64,000 bases of DNA, from the NCBI RefSeq assembly GCF_018991925.1, contig NW_024748849.1:694501-758500 (forward strand), in the 5' to 3' direction. Under the pieces are notes generated by a model. The model saw nothing but the letters and a program-made list of their open reading frames with translations, was not told where the DNA came from and searched no databases. The position numbers were made by a program, and so were the translations under genes. This stretch comes from Homarus americanus. Taxonomy: Eukaryota; Arthropoda; Malacostraca; Decapoda; Nephropidae. Positions 37,901-40,900 of this stretch are shown piece after piece (within the stretch, counting starts at the first letter, position 1; each line of letters opens with the position of its first letter).

Positions 37901-40900
37901 AGAAAACCTTGGAAAAATTAAAGAACTTTAACAACTCCTTTTGGTGGTAATGGCATGGTCATAAATTACCATTAACCCCTGTACCCTTCATATACAATAC
38001 TATACATATCTTATAGGTAAATAATAATGTCATCAGGAATGCATCTCCATATCTGCAACATTACCAAATACATTTCTTTACCACAATCAGAGCAGTTGTT
38101 GCGAATAAAAGTTTTTACACTGTTTTGTTAACAGCCTCGCACCTCAAAAATACCTTAGCTTTCATCTTGATTCAAGACGTCTTCAGGTCATGAGACCCAA
38201 TAATCCCCCACAGCTCTGTGCCAGTGAAATATACAGCGAGTCCTCGTTTAACGTTGCCCCCGACAACATTGTTTCGTTATAACGTCGCTACTCTTTAGAT
38301 ACCCATGATTCGGACAATGTCCCGCCGATTCGGTATAACGTCATCACGGACTACTTTGTACGACGCATCACCTTCTATCACCCAGTCAGAGCGGGAGGAG
38401 GAGCCACCCTCCTCTCCCATCCTCCTCCTCTCCCACCCTCCTCCTCTCCACCACACACTCGCTCCACCTCCACCCATCAGTGAGTACAATACAAAATGAT
38501 TTAGTTTATTTTATCTTTTTCGGTGTATAATACGTATACAGTATACTATTTTCAATAAAAATTCCATTGAATTTATGTAAATGTACAGTATTTTATGGGG
38601 CAAAGGGAGGCTGGGGAACGTAACTCCTGTATTTTATCCATTTCTTATAGGGAAAATTTATTCCTTTAACGTTGTTTCCATTAACGTCGCTGTTTTCAGG
38701 AATGGAACCACAACGTTCAGCGAGGACTTACTGTACCAGTCTTCGCTGGAACACAGCTTCGTTCATGACGCACCTCACATACCCGTACTGTATCATATAA
38801 AGTTTTAGGGTTGTTTTTGTGTATTTATTTAACCACTTTTATAGAAAAAATATTCAGGATTATTCTTGTAAAGAAATGGAGTTCCTAACTTAATTAGAAC
38901 TGCTTTTACAGACTTCGGTAGTTTAGACTCTTGGAAATTTTTCCACAGCACCCAGAAACATTCTGAGGATGTGGGTTAGTGTCTGTTTGTGCAAGATGTG
39001 TAGTTTAGACTCTTGGAAACTGTTCTAAAACAATGGAAGAATTTCCGGGATAAGGAATATTTCCGGGCTTGAGAAAGTTGTTGCATACCCGGAAATCTCT
39101 CATCCCCAGAAGTGCCAAGCACCAATTGTTCTGGATAATAGGGATATTACTTACATTTAAATGCTGCTTTCAATATGTACCAGTAACTTACCATCAGAGT
39201 TTGTATTCATTGACTATTTCATATGAATATTTTATATCTACTGTATTAATTTATGGCTCTTTATTATTTGTTTAATATAGTTTTGTTAATTTTTATTAGT
39301 ATTATTGATATTTTCATTTATTATAATTGTTTTTGTATTAATTATTATTTTTTATTATTTTATTATTATTAATTTTTATTATTTTATTATATTTTCACCC
39401 ACCGGGCCTTGATGTGGGTCATTATAAAATGGCCTATGCCCGGTTGGGTTAATGCCCATAAAAAAAAAGTTGAGAATTTCAGATTTCCATCTTCATTTTC
39501 AGAATTGGAATAACTGAAATAATTTGAGTGTTTAAGTTTTTATTTTCCATTAACAGTAGTCCAATATCATCTTTATAGAACTGTACTTCATTCATTCTAA
39601 AGCCAGTACTTGCCAACAGTGTGTAACAAAGAAATGACTGACTGCCCAACCGGCCAGAGTGCAGACCAGTACTGAAGAAGCTAAAGTGTAGGAATAAAAA
39701 AGAATATTGTTACCTCTTATTGTTTTTAGTTATAAATCAAATACTGCTGCTATTTAGTGGTAAATTCAGAGTAATACTGGTGTTTAGTTATAGAATCATA
39801 CCCAAAAGGGAATCTGAGTGATATATATCTTTCATTTTTAGTTGTTGGTTTAGACCAGGGTGGCCAGACTTCAGTGAGGTGCGAGCTACTTTTTCCAGTC
39901 ACCCTAACGAGATCCATCCCAGCACCAGCCCCCCATAAGAATCTTGTCATTAATGTAAACTGCCATCCTTACCATACCGGTGTGATGCTATAACAAATGT
40001 AGGCGACACTTTAATGATATCTTACATAAAGATGATGTGATGGTAGCGGTAGGTGTCACGAACCTAACCTTTTAATTTGAGGGATAATCTCAGCGCCACA
40101 CAGAACTGATGACGAGAGGCTATGTTCTGTGCTGCGATCTACTAGAAAATGGTGCACAATCGACCGGTAGATCGGGACCAACGTTTTGGCCACCCATGGT
40201 TTAGATTCTGGTGAATCATCTGATCAAAAGTGTGCACTTAAAACCAAATTTGTTGAAACACAGGCTGCAGTAATACAATACATTGTAACAACAACACACC
40301 CAGAAAATATGTCCTCCAGTGTAACACAACTTGCTTTTTCAGGCTTAGCTGATACTGGAGAGATTTTCGTAGATGGAATCAGAACAGCACGTTCACTCTT
40401 CCTTCTTCATTCCAAGGAGACGAGTCTTCATCACCTCCAACCTGTCACTACCACAGTTTCTTCTGTCCATCTCTCCTCCTCTTCTCAGTCTTCCTCTGTC
40501 TCCCCTAATTCATTCCCTGTCACTACAAAACCAGACAAGTGGACGAGTGATGCAGATCTGCTACTTCCAGAAGATGAGCGGTCAGAGGATATGTGTCCGA
40601 CCCACACGCTGCACCTGACAGATCGCTGTGCCTGGCCACACTGTAACCACGCTTGTCCAAAGTTGCTGAATCCTTTTACAGGTAAGCAAGAGAAAGCTGC
40701 TACTTTGCTTGAGCACTGTATAACAATAATCCAGATTTTCATTATTTTTCAAAAGGGGCAATGTCATGATTCACAAACCTGCCATTACCATAGATTATTG
40801 TCCGGTAGATTCTTCTAAACCATAAAGCATCACACATTCAATAATCATTTCTGTATGTCATATGACAAACATTGTTGTTTATAAAGAAATAAAAACCATA

